Part shown: piece by piece, positions 51,534 to 63,867 of the stretch
Position numbering within the stretch: the stretch's first letter is position 1
Layout of the letters: every line of letters begins with the position of its first letter
NCBI GenBank assembly: GCA_963747425.1
Contig: CAVVFJ010000005.1
Coordinates: 1-64,000, forward strand
DNA: 64,000 nucleotides
Reading direction: 5' to 3'
From: DASUPK01 sp963747425
GTDB lineage: Bacteria; Actinomycetota; Thermoleophilia; Solirubrobacterales; 70-9
The notes under the pieces: model-generated
Told to the model about the DNA's origin: nothing
The model's database searches: none
Seen by the model: the letters and a program-made list of their open reading frames with translations, nothing else
Position numbers and translations under genes: made by a program

Positions 51534-51917
51534 TCAGAGTCCGGCTGCCCTCTCGTCCTCGCCGAAAATGATGATTCCGTAGACCACCCACACGCAGAGG
51601 AAGAAGATTCCCAGCTCCCAGAACGGGTGGTGGTCGCCCATCGACAGAAGCGCGCCGATCGCACCGACGCTGCCGCCGATGATCCCAATGACGCGGCCGT
51701 ACGCGTTACCCGCCATCAGCGAGAAACCGCCGGTCAGCTGGATCACGCCGAGAATGATCAGCACCCAGCCCATCGTGTGGAGGTTCGTGAAGATGTACCG
51801 GGTGTCGTCTACATAGAAACTGGCGTCGCTGACGGCGCCGATGCCGTAGATGATGTTCAGCACCCCAATCATCAACAGCAGAATCGCTGCAAACACAACT
51901 CGACCCGCACCTCTCAT
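51534..51917 (-). CDS. DUF7144-type four-helix membrane protein
   Basis: 127 residues, four helices: VVFAAILLLMIGVLNIIYGI, MGWVLIILGVIQLTGGFSLM, VIGIIGGSVGAIGALLSM and WELGIFFLCVWVVYGIIIFG. The ISDASFYVDD-like loop (SDASFYVDDTRYIF) after helix 1 is typical of this actinobacterial family. ATG preceded by GAGGAG six bases upstream. Function unknown. Confidence 0.85.
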   Translation of the reverse strand: MRGAGRVVFAAILLLMIGVLNIIYGIGAVSDASFYVDDTRYIFTNLHTMGWVLIILGVIQLTGGFSLMAGNAYGRVIGIIGGSVGAIGALLSMGDHHPFWELGIFFLCVWVVYGIIIFGEDERAAGL

Positions 51918-51973
51918 CTGGGTCTCCTCTCCATTTGCCGGCCGCCCCCGAAGGCGTCCGTATGAGCGCGAGG

Positions 51974-52756
51974 CTACTCCTCCGAGCGGCCGGAGCCAGG
52001 GGCGCGCGGGCTGGGCAGGGACGGCGCCCCGCCGATCAGGTCCTGAAAGCGCCGCACCCGCTTGTCGTGTCGGGCCTTGCGCGCCTGTGCCTTGACCAGC
52101 TTGCCGCTCCCGGGCTTGTAGCGGTGGTTCGCCCACCACGAACCGGGCCGCGCCAGCCGGATCGCTCCGACCCACGCCACGGGCGGGATGAACATGCCGA
52201 TCACGGCCGTGCTCAGCTTGCCCTTCAGGGCCACGAAGGAGCAGAGGGTCAGATCGATGAGAACCGTGGTGACGATCGCGAGGGTGGATCCACCGTCGCC
52301 GGCGTCCAGCGGGACGAAGCCGACTATGAGCGCGCCGCCGATGATCGCCACGAAGATGACGGCGTCGACCGAGCTGCGCCCCTCCTCCGCCCAGTACACG
52401 TCCTCGAGGTAGAGCCAGAGCGCGAACTCGTCCAGCGTCAGGCCCATGCCGATGCCGAACAGCCCGGCGAGGACCTCGAACCAGGGGCTCGCCGGCGAGA
52501 GCACGAAGCTGAGGAAGCCCGCGATCATCATCGCGACGATCCCGAAGACCAGATGGTGGATGTGGACGCCGCCCGGCGTCACGTTGCCCGGCCACCAGGA
52601 AACCTCGGCCCTGATCATTCGGGTGCTGAAGCGGATGAAGCCGAAGGAGAGCAGCATCGAGCCGAGCAGGATCAGGCCCGCGCGCTGATCGGCGGTGTCG
52701 AGCGCCGCGCCGCTTTGGATCTTGAAGCTGAGCGCCCCTAGCAAGCCCTCTTCCAT
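51974..52756 (-). CDS. Integral membrane protein with HxHH motif
   Basis: 260 residues, about seven helices and a basic cytosolic tail (KAQARKARHDKRVRRF). Between helices 1 and 2 lies GGVHIHHLVFGI, and LTLDEFALWLYLEDVYW follows; these His and acidic residues look like a metal site facing one side of the membrane. I recognise it only as a conserved actinobacterial membrane protein type of unknown role. 56 bases upstream of the DUF7144 gene on the same strand. Confidence 0.75.
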   Translation of the reverse strand: MEEGLLGALSFKIQSGAALDTADQRAGLILLGSMLLSFGFIRFSTRMIRAEVSWWPGNVTPGGVHIHHLVFGIVAMMIAGFLSFVLSPASPWFEVLAGLFGIGMGLTLDEFALWLYLEDVYWAEEGRSSVDAVIFVAIIGGALIVGFVPLDAGDGGSTLAIVTTVLIDLTLCSFVALKGKLSTAVIGMFIPPVAWVGAIRLARPGSWWANHRYKPGSGKLVKAQARKARHDKRVRRFQDLIGGAPSLPSPRAPGSGRSEE

Positions 52757-52780
52757 CCGGCCAGTATCGCGCCTGACGGA

Positions 52781-53419
52781 TCAGACGACGGGGTTGTACG
52801 TGACGGCCTTGATGGCCGGGGTCGGATCGACGTTGCCGGCCGCGTCGCGAGCCCGGACTCGGAAGATGCGGCGCCCCGGGCGGATGTGCCACGAGCGCTG
52901 CCCCGGGAGGCAGCGGCGCCAGCGGGTCCAGCGGCATTCGAAGGTCGTGTATGGCTCGTCGCTGCTGAACACCGGGGTCACCGTCCCCTTGGCCCGATTG
53001 AAATGGAGCCGCTTGATGAAGGTGTGCGGCGGGCGCGAGTCCTCGACGTAGGTGATCGGCGCCGAACACGACGAGACGTTGCTCGAGGCGTCCTCGGCGG
53101 TTGCGCTGAAGGTCGTCGTCGAATCGTCCGGGACCTGGACCTGGAGGCCCGGCGACGCGAAGCTCGCAGCGGAGCCGGGCGGATACGGTGGCCCGGAGCA
53201 GTTTGCATCGGGGTAGAGGCTGACCGTCGATCCGGCCTCGGCAGTGCCGAAGACGAAGACGCTGCTGGCGTTGGCGGGCGAGGCCGGATTGGTTCCGCTC
53301 AGCACCGGCGGCGGCGGCGCTGCGACCGCGACTGCCGCGAGCACCGAGCTCAGTGCGCAGGCGGATACGAGGGCGATGATGGCCCTTCGCACCCGCTTGT
53401 TGCCCCATGGAGAAGCCAT
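52781..53419 (-). CDS. Secreted Ig-like (bacterial Ig/fibronectin-type) protein
   Basis: 212 residues. Signal peptide (about 1-34: RRAIIALVSACALSSVLAAV, cut near AVAAPPPP). Two beta-sandwich-like repeats: about 35-115 (GTNPASPANASSVFVFGTAE, TTTFSATAEDASSNVSSC) and 120-205 (FSSDEPYTTFECRW, FRVRARDAAGNVDPTP). The ARDAAGNVDPTP ending is the hallmark of Ig-like surface repeats abundant in actinobacteria. Extracellular; binding partner unknown. Confidence 0.85.
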   Translation of the reverse strand: MASPWGNKRVRRAIIALVSACALSSVLAAVAVAAPPPPVLSGTNPASPANASSVFVFGTAEAGSTVSLYPDANCSGPPYPPGSAASFASPGLQVQVPDDSTTTFSATAEDASSNVSSCSAPITYVEDSRPPHTFIKRLHFNRAKGTVTPVFSSDEPYTTFECRWTRWRRCLPGQRSWHIRPGRRIFRVRARDAAGNVDPTPAIKAVTYNPVV

Positions 53420-53456
53420 CCTTGGCCTGCCGCGCACACGCGGTCTCCACTCTCTT

Positions 53457-53484
53457 CGGCTGAATTGGGGTAATCCCTTAGCCG
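53457..53484 (-). terminator. Possible terminator after uvrA
   Basis: Interrupted hairpin: CGGCT with AGCCG outside and GGG with CCC inside, between the uvrA stop (53494) and the next minus-strand gene. No T-run; weak. Confidence 0.3.
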
Positions 53485-53493
53485 GAGGCGTCT

Positions 53494-56492
<2,999 letters not shown>

Positions 56493-56493
<1 letters not shown>

Positions 56494-57713
56494 TACGTCG
56501 ATGATAGGAGCCGAACGGACGTTCCCCGCTCGGGCACGCTCAGATGGTGGCGCCCGAGCCAGGTCGCGCACACGGTGATCAGCCCGCCGGCAAAGCCCAC
56601 CGCCAGGCCCGCGTGCGGGCTGGCCTCGGTCACGGCCACGCCCGCCGCGGCATTGCCGAGCGCGGCCCCGCTGACGATCGCCGTCAAGACCCAGCCGGTG
56701 GCCTCGACGGCCGTCCCGGTCGGCGCCATTGAGTCAAGCAGCAGATAGATAACCGAGATCGTCGGCGCAAGGGCCAGGCCGCTGAGTGCCATCAGGGGAA
56801 ATGCGGCGGCCAGCGACGGGACTGCGGCCAGTGGCGCCAGGCAAAGCGCAAAGACGAGCGCGGCGCCCGGCAGCCGGCGGCCGGGCGGCAGTTGCCAGGT
56901 CCTCGCTCCGAACCACAGGCCTCCCACGACGCTGCCGACTGCCTGGACCGCAACCAAGGTCCCCCCGAGCTCGGCCGCTCCATGCTCCGAGGCGAATGCC
57001 GTAATCGCGATCTCCGTCGCTCCGACTGCAGTGCCGACCCCGAGCGCGGCGCCCATCAGCACCAGCACTCCGGGGGACCGGAGCGGGCTCCCCCCACGCT
57101 GATGCGCCGGTGCTCCGCGCCACGCACGCGAGGCCTCCGAGGCGGCGAACACGGCCGAGCCGATCAGAGCAAGCGCCACGCAGAAGAGCAGAGAGGCGGA
57201 TGGCGACGCCAGGGCGATGAGTCCTGCCGCGATCGTAGGCCCGACGATGAAGGCGGCGTCTATCGCAACCGCATCGAGCGCGAACGCCGCTTGCCGCAGG
57301 TCCGGATCGGGGACCAATCGGGTCCACAGGCTCCGCATCGCGGCGCCAAGTGGAGGGGTTCCCAGTCCGGCGACCGTGGCCACCGCCGCCATCGCGACCA
57401 GCGGCGCGTCCGACAGGGCCAGTGGGACCAGCAAACCGAGCCCGGCCGCGTTGACCAGCGTGACGACGACGATGACCCGCGTTTGGCCGATGCGGTCGAT
57501 CACGCGACCCTGGATCGGCAGGGATATCGCGCAGGCGATCGCGTAGCAGGCCTCGACCAGGCCGGCGGCCGCGAAGGACCCCGTCGATCCATGGACCAGC
57601 AGGATCGTCGACAGTGGCTGCGCAGCGATCGAGAGCCGGCCGATCGTGACGCCGGTGAGCGGCGCGGCGACGCCGCGCGCTCCGAGAACCCGTCTGTATG
57701 TCTCGGGAAACAT
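56493..57713 (-). CDS. MFS transporter (12-helix)
   Basis: 406 residues from ATG 57713: about 12 helices, GRVIDRIGQTRVIVVVTLVN is a motif-A-like loop between helices 2 and 3, PPLGAAMRSLWTRL in helix 4/5. Similar to the group of MFS proteins with loosely defined substrates in actinobacteria. The longer open frame upstream lies over the VOC and LPG-synthase-like genes and is not real. Coupled to uvrA by a one-base overlap, unusual company for a repair gene. Confidence 0.85.
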
Positions 57714-57737
57714 CCCGGCCCAGGTTAAGCTCGCCGC

Positions 57738-58181
57738 GTGGCCACCCCGCCGCCCGTCACCGGTATCTCGGAGCTCGTCCTCGAGGTGGACGACCTCGAT
57801 GCCGCGCGGCGCTTCTACCGGGATGTGCTCGGCTTCGAGGAGACGCTCTACGGCGAGGGCGCCGAGGGTCGCTACTGGTACCTGGTCGGCGAGACGGCCA
57901 GGCTCGGGCTCTGGACCGAGCAGGTTGGGCTCGCCGGTGGACGGGGCGGCGCGCACGTCCACTTCGCGTTCAGCGTCGCCGACCGGGAGATCGACCCCCT
58001 CAGGGAGCGGATCGAGCATGCGGGCGCGGAGGTCGAGGGGCCGATTCAGCTCGGTCCCGGCCGGGCGATCTACGTCACGGACCCTGACGGCAACGTCGTC
58101 GAGTTCTGGAGCCAGGATCTGGCCGAGTACACGGAGGGCGCCCGCGCCGGCGGCGGCCCGGGGACCTTCCGCGGCGGATGA
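57738..58181 (+). CDS. VOC (glyoxalase-fold) protein
   Basis: 147 residues from GTG: ISELVLEVDDLDAARRFYRD, VLGFEETLYG, HVHFAFSVADREIDPLRERI and the end AIYVTDPDGNVVEFWS, the classic VOC layout with Glu as last metal ligand. Substrate unknown. Divergent from the MFS gene (24 bp) and coupled to the next gene by ATGA. Confidence 0.88.
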   Translation: MATPPPVTGISELVLEVDDLDAARRFYRDVLGFEETLYGEGAEGRYWYLVGETARLGLWTEQVGLAGGRGGAHVHFAFSVADREIDPLRERIEHAGAEVEGPIQLGPGRAIYVTDPDGNVVEFWSQDLAEYTEGARAGGGPGTFRGG

Positions 58182-59197
58182 ACGAAGCACCCAGAGGCTT
58201 AACCAGGAAGCAGCTGCTGATCGGACTGGCCTTCGCGGCGGTGTCGCTCGGCGCGCTCTACATCGTCCTGCCGAACATCGCCGGCCTCGGCGACACCTGG
58301 AGGAGGCTCGATCGGGGCGAGCCCGGGTGGCTGACCGCCGGCCTGATCCTCGAGATCGCCTCCTTCTTCTGTTACGTCGCGCTCTTCCGGGGCGTGATCG
58401 GCCGTGAGGCAAGGATCGGCTGGGCCCAGAGCTATCGCATCACGCTGGCGAGCCTGGCGGCCACCAGGCTGCTCGCGGCCGGCGGGATCGGCGGCATCGC
58501 GCTGACGGCCTGGGCGCTGCGACGGGACGGGCTGCCCGCTCCGCTGGTGGCGCTTCGCATGGCGACGCTGCTGGTGCTCCTCTACACCGTCTACATGGGC
58601 GCGGTCTTGCTGACCGGCCTCGGCCTGCGGAGCGGGATCCTCTCGGGGCCGAGTCCGGTTGCATTCACCCTGATCCCCGCCATCGTCGCGGGGCTGATCA
58701 TCGTCGCCGCCCTGCTGATCGGGTACTTCGGCGGCGAGCTGCACGAGACCACCGAGCGCCTCCGCCATCCGAGCCGGCGAGAGCGCTGGCGGGCGGCGCT
58801 GGCGACAGTTCCGAACACGCTTGCGGGCGGCGTGCGCGGCGCGATCGCGATCGTCCGGGAGCGCCCCGTCAACGGGCTCTGGGCGGTCGGCTGGTGGGGA
58901 TTCGACATCGCCGTCCTCTGGGCCTGCCTGCACGCTTTCGGCTCGCCGCCGCCCGCGGGCGTGATCGTCGCCTCCTACTTCATCGGCATGACCGCGAACC
59001 TGCTGCCGCTGCCGGGTGGCATCGGCGGTGTGGAGGGCGGCATGATCGGCTCGCTGATCGCCTTCGGCGTGCCGGGGGGCCTGGCGATCGTCGCGGTGCT
59101 CTCCTATCGGGCCTTCTCCTTCTGGCTGCCGACGATCCCGGGCGCGATCGCCTACATCGGCATCCTGCGACGCGAGCCCGCGGCGGCGACCGCCTAG
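58178..59197 (+). CDS. LPG-synthase TM-region family protein (UPF0104)
   Basis: 339 residues with about eight helices. PLPGGIGGVEGGMIGSLIAF near the end is the family signature of the flippase-like membrane domain of lysylphosphatidylglycerol synthases; ATRLLAAGGIGGIALTAWAL is the matching first-half motif. The soluble aminoacyl-transferase domain is absent. Probably moves or modifies a lipid. Its stop overlaps the opposite gene's stop in CTAG. Confidence 0.87.
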   Translation: MNEAPRGLTRKQLLIGLAFAAVSLGALYIVLPNIAGLGDTWRRLDRGEPGWLTAGLILEIASFFCYVALFRGVIGREARIGWAQSYRITLASLAATRLLAAGGIGGIALTAWALRRDGLPAPLVALRMATLLVLLYTVYMGAVLLTGLGLRSGILSGPSPVAFTLIPAIVAGLIIVAALLIGYFGGELHETTERLRHPSRRERWRAALATVPNTLAGGVRGAIAIVRERPVNGLWAVGWWGFDIAVLWACLHAFGSPPPAGVIVASYFIGMTANLLPLPGGIGGVEGGMIGSLIAFGVPGGLAIVAVLSYRAFSFWLPTIPGAIAYIGILRREPAAATA

Positions 59198-59723
59198 CGG
59201 GCGGCGCGGCTGAGCACTTCGTCGAGCAGTGACGAGCGGTCGCCTGCGCCGAACTTCCGGCTGAGCTCGGCCTCGATCGCGGTGCGGTCCTTGCCCTCCA
59301 CCGCCAGCTTCATCGCCACCAGTCGCTCGGCGGCGTCATCCCCGTTCGCTGCGGAGGGACCGACTGGCTCCGGTTCCGGCGCGGGTTCGGTCCGGGCTCC
59401 GGTTCCGGCGCGGGTTCCGGCTGCGGCTCGGGCTCTGCCGGGACGCTCTCCGCACCGGGAATCGCGGCCGTCGCGGCGGCCGCCAACGTGCCTCCGAGCT
59501 CGTCGAGCGCCCTCTTGGCGGCCTCGATCTGGCCGCGAGCGTCCGCCTCTGCGCGCTCTCGGATCTGCGACGCCTCGGCCTCGGCCTGCTCGCGGATGCT
59601 GCCGGCCTTGGCCTCCGCCTCGCGGAGAATCTCGCCGGCGCGGTCCTCCGCCTCGGCGACCACGCGCCGCACGGTCTCTGCGGCCTTCGCGGCGAGGTCG
59701 TCCGCTTGTTGTCCGGCGCTCAT
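59194..59723 (-). CDS. Coiled-coil protein with Glu-Pro linker (apparent -1 frameshift near 59385)
   Basis: Starts at ATG 59723. A long helix (about 10-85: AETVRRVVAEAEDRAGEILR, EAEASQIRERAEADARGQIE) resembles DivIVA- or ATP-synthase-b-like coiled coils. A Glu-Pro repeat linker follows. Inside it the frame changes: the first frame ends NRSQSVPPQRTG and stops at about 59310, while the other frame gives EPEPVGPSAANGDDAAERLV and a helical end, LSRKFGAGDRSSLLDEVLSR, to 59194. Span is two over a multiple of three, so one base seems missing in the repeat. Function unknown; cytoplasmic. Confidence 0.75.
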
Positions 59724-59774
59724 GTCCGAAAGCGTAGTAGGGCGTACGCTGGGCCGGCGCCACCTGCCTCCATC

Positions 59775-61385
59775 GTGGACTCGACCAAGCCCGAAGCGTC
59801 CGACTCGCAGGCCTCGACCGCCCCCCAGCGGGCTGGCTGGGTGCTCGCATCACTGATCGCGGTCGCGACCGTCGCGAACCTGGGGCTGGCCGTCGCCAAT
59901 GTTGCCCTGCCCGACATCGGACAGCACTTCGACGCGTCGCAGACCGATCTGAACCTGATCGCAATCGCCTACTCCCTCGGGCTTGCCTGCTCCGTTCTCT
60001 ACTTCGGCGCTGTCGGCGATCGCTACGGCCGCAAGGGAATCCTGCTCGTGGGCATGGCCGTCACGATCCCGGCCGACCTCATCGCGGCCTTCGCTCCCTC
60101 GATCGAGGTGCTCTTCGCGGCGCGGATCGTCGGCGGTCTCGCGGCGGGGATGGCCTACCCGACCACCCTCGCGCTGATCACGGCGCTCTGGTCAGGCCCG
60201 GCCAGGACGAAGTCGATCGCGCTCTGGGCGGCGACCGGAGGGGCGCTCACCGCGCTCGGCCCCCTGCTCGCCGGCATCCTGCTCCAGCACTTCTCGTGGG
60301 GGTCCCCGTTCCTGCTCACCCTGCCGTTCGCCGGACTCGCCCTGTTCATGGCGCTGAGGTTCATCCCTGCCAACGTCAACGAGACCACGGAGCCGGTGGA
60401 CCATCCCGGTGGCGTGCTGACGATCTTCCTCGTCGGCGCCTTCATCATGGCCATCAACTTCGTCGTGGTCCCGGGCAAGGGGTCACTGGCAATCGGGTTG
60501 TTCGCGATATCCGCGGCCGCCCTGGTTGCCTTCTTCATCAGGGAACGGCGTGCGCGCAACCCCCTCTACGACCTCCACGTGGCGTCCCGGCGCACATTCT
60601 GGGTGGCCGCGGTCGCGGGGATCATCGTCTTCGGCTCACTGATGGGATCGATGTACATCGGGCAGCAGTTCCTCCAGAACGTCCTCGGTTACTCGACCGT
60701 CGGTGCGGGAGCGGCGATCCTGCCGGCCGCGGTATGCATGGTGCTCGTGGCACCCCGCTCGGCCAACCTCGTGGAGTCCAAGGGCGCCAGGACGACCCTG
60801 CTCCTCGGGTATGCCTTCGTGCTGCTCGGCTTCCTCACCATGCTGCTCCTCTGGAAGGAGGGCATCCCGTACTGGAAGGTGGCGCTGGGGTACGCCTTCA
60901 TAGGGATCGGCGTGGGCCTTGCCGGCACTCCGGCATCGCACTCTCTGACCGGGTCAGTCCCGGTGAGGAGAGCCGGCATGGCTTCGGGAACAGCCGACCT
61001 CCAGCGCGACCTCGGCGGCGCGATCCTGCAATCGATCATGGGGGCCTTCCTGACAGCGGGCTATGCGGCCGCCGCTTCGGCGGCCATCGCCGGCTCCGGC
61101 AAGAACGTCTCGGACAACGTCCAGAGCGAGCTCACCAAGTCGTTCTCGAGCGCTTCCGACGCGGCGAAGCAGTACTCACCCTCGATCCAGGACAACATCG
61201 TCGCCGCCGCGAAGACCTCGTTCCTCAAGGGGGATGAGGCGGCGTATCTGGCCGGGATCGTCGCGGTCCTGCTCGGCGCGGCCGTCGTCTTCTTCCTCTT
61301 CCCCAAGAACCAGGAGGAGCGGCGGATGCTCGCCGAGTTCGCGGCTGAGGACGCGGCCGCCGCCACGGAAAGGTCTTCGGCCTAG
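59775..61385 (+). CDS. MFS transporter, DHA2-like (14-helix)
   Basis: 536 residues from GTG 59775: VANVALPDIGQHFDASQTDL (helix 1 motif), VGDRYGRKGILLVGMAV (motif A), about 14 helices, and a long loop at about 445-500 (KSFSSASDAAKQYSPSIQDN) before the last helix. Drug or metabolite exporter, substrate unknown. Three bases separate its stop from the next MFS gene. Confidence 0.88.
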   Translation: MDSTKPEASDSQASTAPQRAGWVLASLIAVATVANLGLAVANVALPDIGQHFDASQTDLNLIAIAYSLGLACSVLYFGAVGDRYGRKGILLVGMAVTIPADLIAAFAPSIEVLFAARIVGGLAAGMAYPTTLALITALWSGPARTKSIALWAATGGALTALGPLLAGILLQHFSWGSPFLLTLPFAGLALFMALRFIPANVNETTEPVDHPGGVLTIFLVGAFIMAINFVVVPGKGSLAIGLFAISAAALVAFFIRERRARNPLYDLHVASRRTFWVAAVAGIIVFGSLMGSMYIGQQFLQNVLGYSTVGAGAAILPAAVCMVLVAPRSANLVESKGARTTLLLGYAFVLLGFLTMLLLWKEGIPYWKVALGYAFIGIGVGLAGTPASHSLTGSVPVRRAGMASGTADLQRDLGGAILQSIMGAFLTAGYAAAASAAIAGSGKNVSDNVQSELTKSFSSASDAAKQYSPSIQDNIVAAAKTSFLKGDEAAYLAGIVAVLLGAAVVFFLFPKNQEERRMLAEFAAEDAAAATERSSA

Positions 61386-61388
61386 GCG

Positions 61389-63023
61389 ATGCGCAAGTGG
61401 ATCCCCATCGTCATCCTCGCCTCGGGCCAGTTCGTCATGACGCTCGACACGAGCGTGATGAACGTCTCGATCTCCCAGATCACCGCCGACCTCAACACGT
61501 CGATCCAGGGGGTGCAGGCGGCGATCACCCTATACGCGCTCGTGATGGCCGCCCTGATGCTCACCGGCGCGAAGCTCGGCGACATCTACGGGCGCAACCG
61601 GATGTTCGCGATCGGGCTCGCGGTCTACGGCGCCGGCTCCCTGATCACGGCCCTGAGCCCCAATCTCACCGTTCTGCTCGTGGGCTGGTCCGGGATCGAG
61701 GGGCTCGGAGCGATCATGGTGATTCCCGGAATCGCCGCGCTGACCGCCGCCAACTACCAGGGCAAGGACAGGGCGCTCGCCTACGCGCTGATCGGGGGCA
61801 TCACCGCGGTCGCCGTCGCGGCGGGCCCGCTGATCGGCGGCTGGGTCACGACCAACGCCAGCTGGCGCTACGTGTTCGCCGGAGAGACGGTGATCGTGAC
61901 CGGGATCATCCTGGTGCGGGGACGGATCGCCCAGGCGCCCAAGGCAGAGCACCCCCCCAAGATGGACGTCATTGGGTCGGTGCTCTCCATCGCCGGCCTG
62001 GGACTGGCCGTCTTCGGGATCCTGATGGGCAGCAAGTGGGGCTTCGTGAAGCCACTCGCGGCGCCGGAGATCAACGGAAGCGAGGTCACCCCGCTCGGCT
62101 TCTCGGTGGTCCCCTTCATGGTCCTTGCCGGGCTGGGAATACTGGCCGGATTCGTCCACTGGGAGGAGCGGCGGCACCGCCTGGGCCTCGACCGTCTCGT
62201 TGACACAGCCCTGCTGAAGATCACGCAGCTCCGTGCCGGGCTCACGACGCTGATGGGCCAGCAGCTGGTGCTGATGGGACTGTTCTTCGTCGTCCCGGTC
62301 TACCTGCAGGTCGTGGTCGGGCTCAACGCGTTCGAGACGGGCAAGCGGCTGCTTCCCCTCTCCGTGGCGATGCTGGTCTTCGCGATGGCCGGTCCCAAGA
62401 TCGCCGGGAGGCGCTCGCCGAGGACCGTCGCGCAGGCGGGCCTCGTCCTGATCAGCGCCGGAGCCGTCGTAATGCTCGCCACGCTCGACGTGAAGCTCAA
62501 CGACACCGGGTTCAAGATCGCCATGGTCCTGGTCGGCGCCGGCGGGGGCTTGCTCGCCTCGCAGCTCGGCAACGTGATCATGTCGTCGACCGACCCCTCC
62601 AAGGCGAGCGAGACCGGAGGCCTGCAGGGGACGGCCCTCAACCTCGGGGCCTCGCTCGGCACCGCCCTGATCGGCGCGATCCTGATCCTCAACCTGATCA
62701 ACGGGTTCAACGACAACATCGCCGACAACCCGCAGGTGCCCGCGCAGGCGCGCGAGACGATCGCCACCAACACGGAGGAGGGCATCGACATCGTGCCTGC
62801 CGCCCAGGTCGAGCAACAGGCGCTCTCGAAGGGCCTCTCGGAGGACCAGGCGAAAGCGGTGGCCGGCGACTACGGCGACGCCCAGCTCGACGCGCTGCGT
62901 ATCTCCATCGGCGCCGTTGCGGCCATCGCGCTGCTCTGCCTCTGGTTCACGAGGAAGCTGCCGACCTCGGCCGTCGCGCCCGCCACGGAACCGGACCGAG
63001 CCGCGGCGACAGGCCCCGCCTGA
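61389..63023 (+). CDS. MFS transporter, DHA2-like (14-helix), second of a pair
   Basis: 544 residues: SGQFVMTLDTSVMNVSISQI (helix 1 with the Asp of motif D1), GAKLGDIYGRNRMFAIGLAV (motif A), AAGPLIGGWVTTNASWRYVF (motif C region). A long loop at about 440-510 (ARETIATNTEEGIDIVPAAQ) precedes the final helix, like its upstream neighbour. The two genes share size and plan and are co-transcribed, so they may be ancient duplicates or form a pair. Confidence 0.88.
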   Translation: MRKWIPIVILASGQFVMTLDTSVMNVSISQITADLNTSIQGVQAAITLYALVMAALMLTGAKLGDIYGRNRMFAIGLAVYGAGSLITALSPNLTVLLVGWSGIEGLGAIMVIPGIAALTAANYQGKDRALAYALIGGITAVAVAAGPLIGGWVTTNASWRYVFAGETVIVTGIILVRGRIAQAPKAEHPPKMDVIGSVLSIAGLGLAVFGILMGSKWGFVKPLAAPEINGSEVTPLGFSVVPFMVLAGLGILAGFVHWEERRHRLGLDRLVDTALLKITQLRAGLTTLMGQQLVLMGLFFVVPVYLQVVVGLNAFETGKRLLPLSVAMLVFAMAGPKIAGRRSPRTVAQAGLVLISAGAVVMLATLDVKLNDTGFKIAMVLVGAGGGLLASQLGNVIMSSTDPSKASETGGLQGTALNLGASLGTALIGAILILNLINGFNDNIADNPQVPAQARETIATNTEEGIDIVPAAQVEQQALSKGLSEDQAKAVAGDYGDAQLDALRISIGAVAAIALLCLWFTRKLPTSAVAPATEPDRAAATGPA

Positions 63024-63187
63024 CCCGTTCCGCCCAGCGGCAGGAAAGCCTTCAGGCGGCCCGAACCGTCGGAAGTGGCCCGAGATCCCGGCCAACGGCG
63101 AGAAAAGAGGCGGGCGCTGGATTCTCGCGCCAGCCGGGCGAGCGCTGGGGGCAGTTCGCCGCGAGGGTCGCGAACGCCTTCGGGCTG

Positions 63188-63814
63188 GTGCTGTTCCTGG
63201 TGATGGCGACCTACGCCCTCGGTTCGCTGACCGCCTTCCGAGGATGGACCGGGGCGCTCACGACCCTGGTCGCCGCACTGGCCGGCGTCGTTGGGCTCGC
63301 GGGGGCGGGCGTCCGGCCGGCGGTCGTTCGCTGGGCGGCGATTCTCGCGTTGGTGGCCGTCATTCTCGCCGTCCTGGCCAAGTCCCTCGACAACATCCAT
63401 CTGCTGGGTGCCAGCTCGTTCGTAATCGTCAGCCTCCTGCTGCTCGCGGCGGGGGCGATCCTGCGGGCGGTCCTAATGGAGACCGAGGTGGGATTTCGCA
63501 CGATCCTCGGCGCCATCAGCGTCTACACGATCCTGGGACTCCTCTTCAGCTTCCTCTACGCGGCGATGGACCGCGTGGAGTCGACCCCGTTCTTCGGCTC
63601 CGGCGTCTCCGTCAAGGGCGGCGACTTCCTCTTCTTCAGCTTCACCACGCTGACCACCACCGGCTACGGCAACCTGGTTCCCGCGGGGCAGCCGGGGAAG
63701 ATGTTCGCCGGGCTCGAGATGCTGATGGGCCAGATCTTCCTGGTCACCCTCGTTGCCGGACTGGTCAGCCTCTGGCGCCCGGGGCTGCTGGCGCGCGGGC
63801 GGAAGGGCTCCTAG
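63188..63814 (+). CDS. Two-pore-domain-type potassium channel (Ion_trans_2)
   Basis: 208 residues with about six hydrophobic segments; the last two form the pore module with the selectivity filter TTLTTTGYGNLVP (about 158-170). The inner helix follows (MLMGQIFLVTLVAGLVSL). No RCK domain; the TrkA proteins at 30-31 kb are far away. GTG at 63188 is the earliest start, although the same frame is open and coding-like for about 50 codons upstream (ERWGQFAARVANAFG) without any ATG, GTG or TTG, so the true start may be hidden by an indel. Confidence 0.85.
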   Translation: MLFLVMATYALGSLTAFRGWTGALTTLVAALAGVVGLAGAGVRPAVVRWAAILALVAVILAVLAKSLDNIHLLGASSFVIVSLLLLAAGAILRAVLMETEVGFRTILGAISVYTILGLLFSFLYAAMDRVESTPFFGSGVSVKGGDFLFFSFTTLTTTGYGNLVPAGQPGKMFAGLEMLMGQIFLVTLVAGLVSLWRPGLLARGRKGS

Positions 63815-63867
63815 GGCCCAGGATGGGAGTGGCATAGGATCGTTCGCCGTCACTGAAAGGTCGCGAC

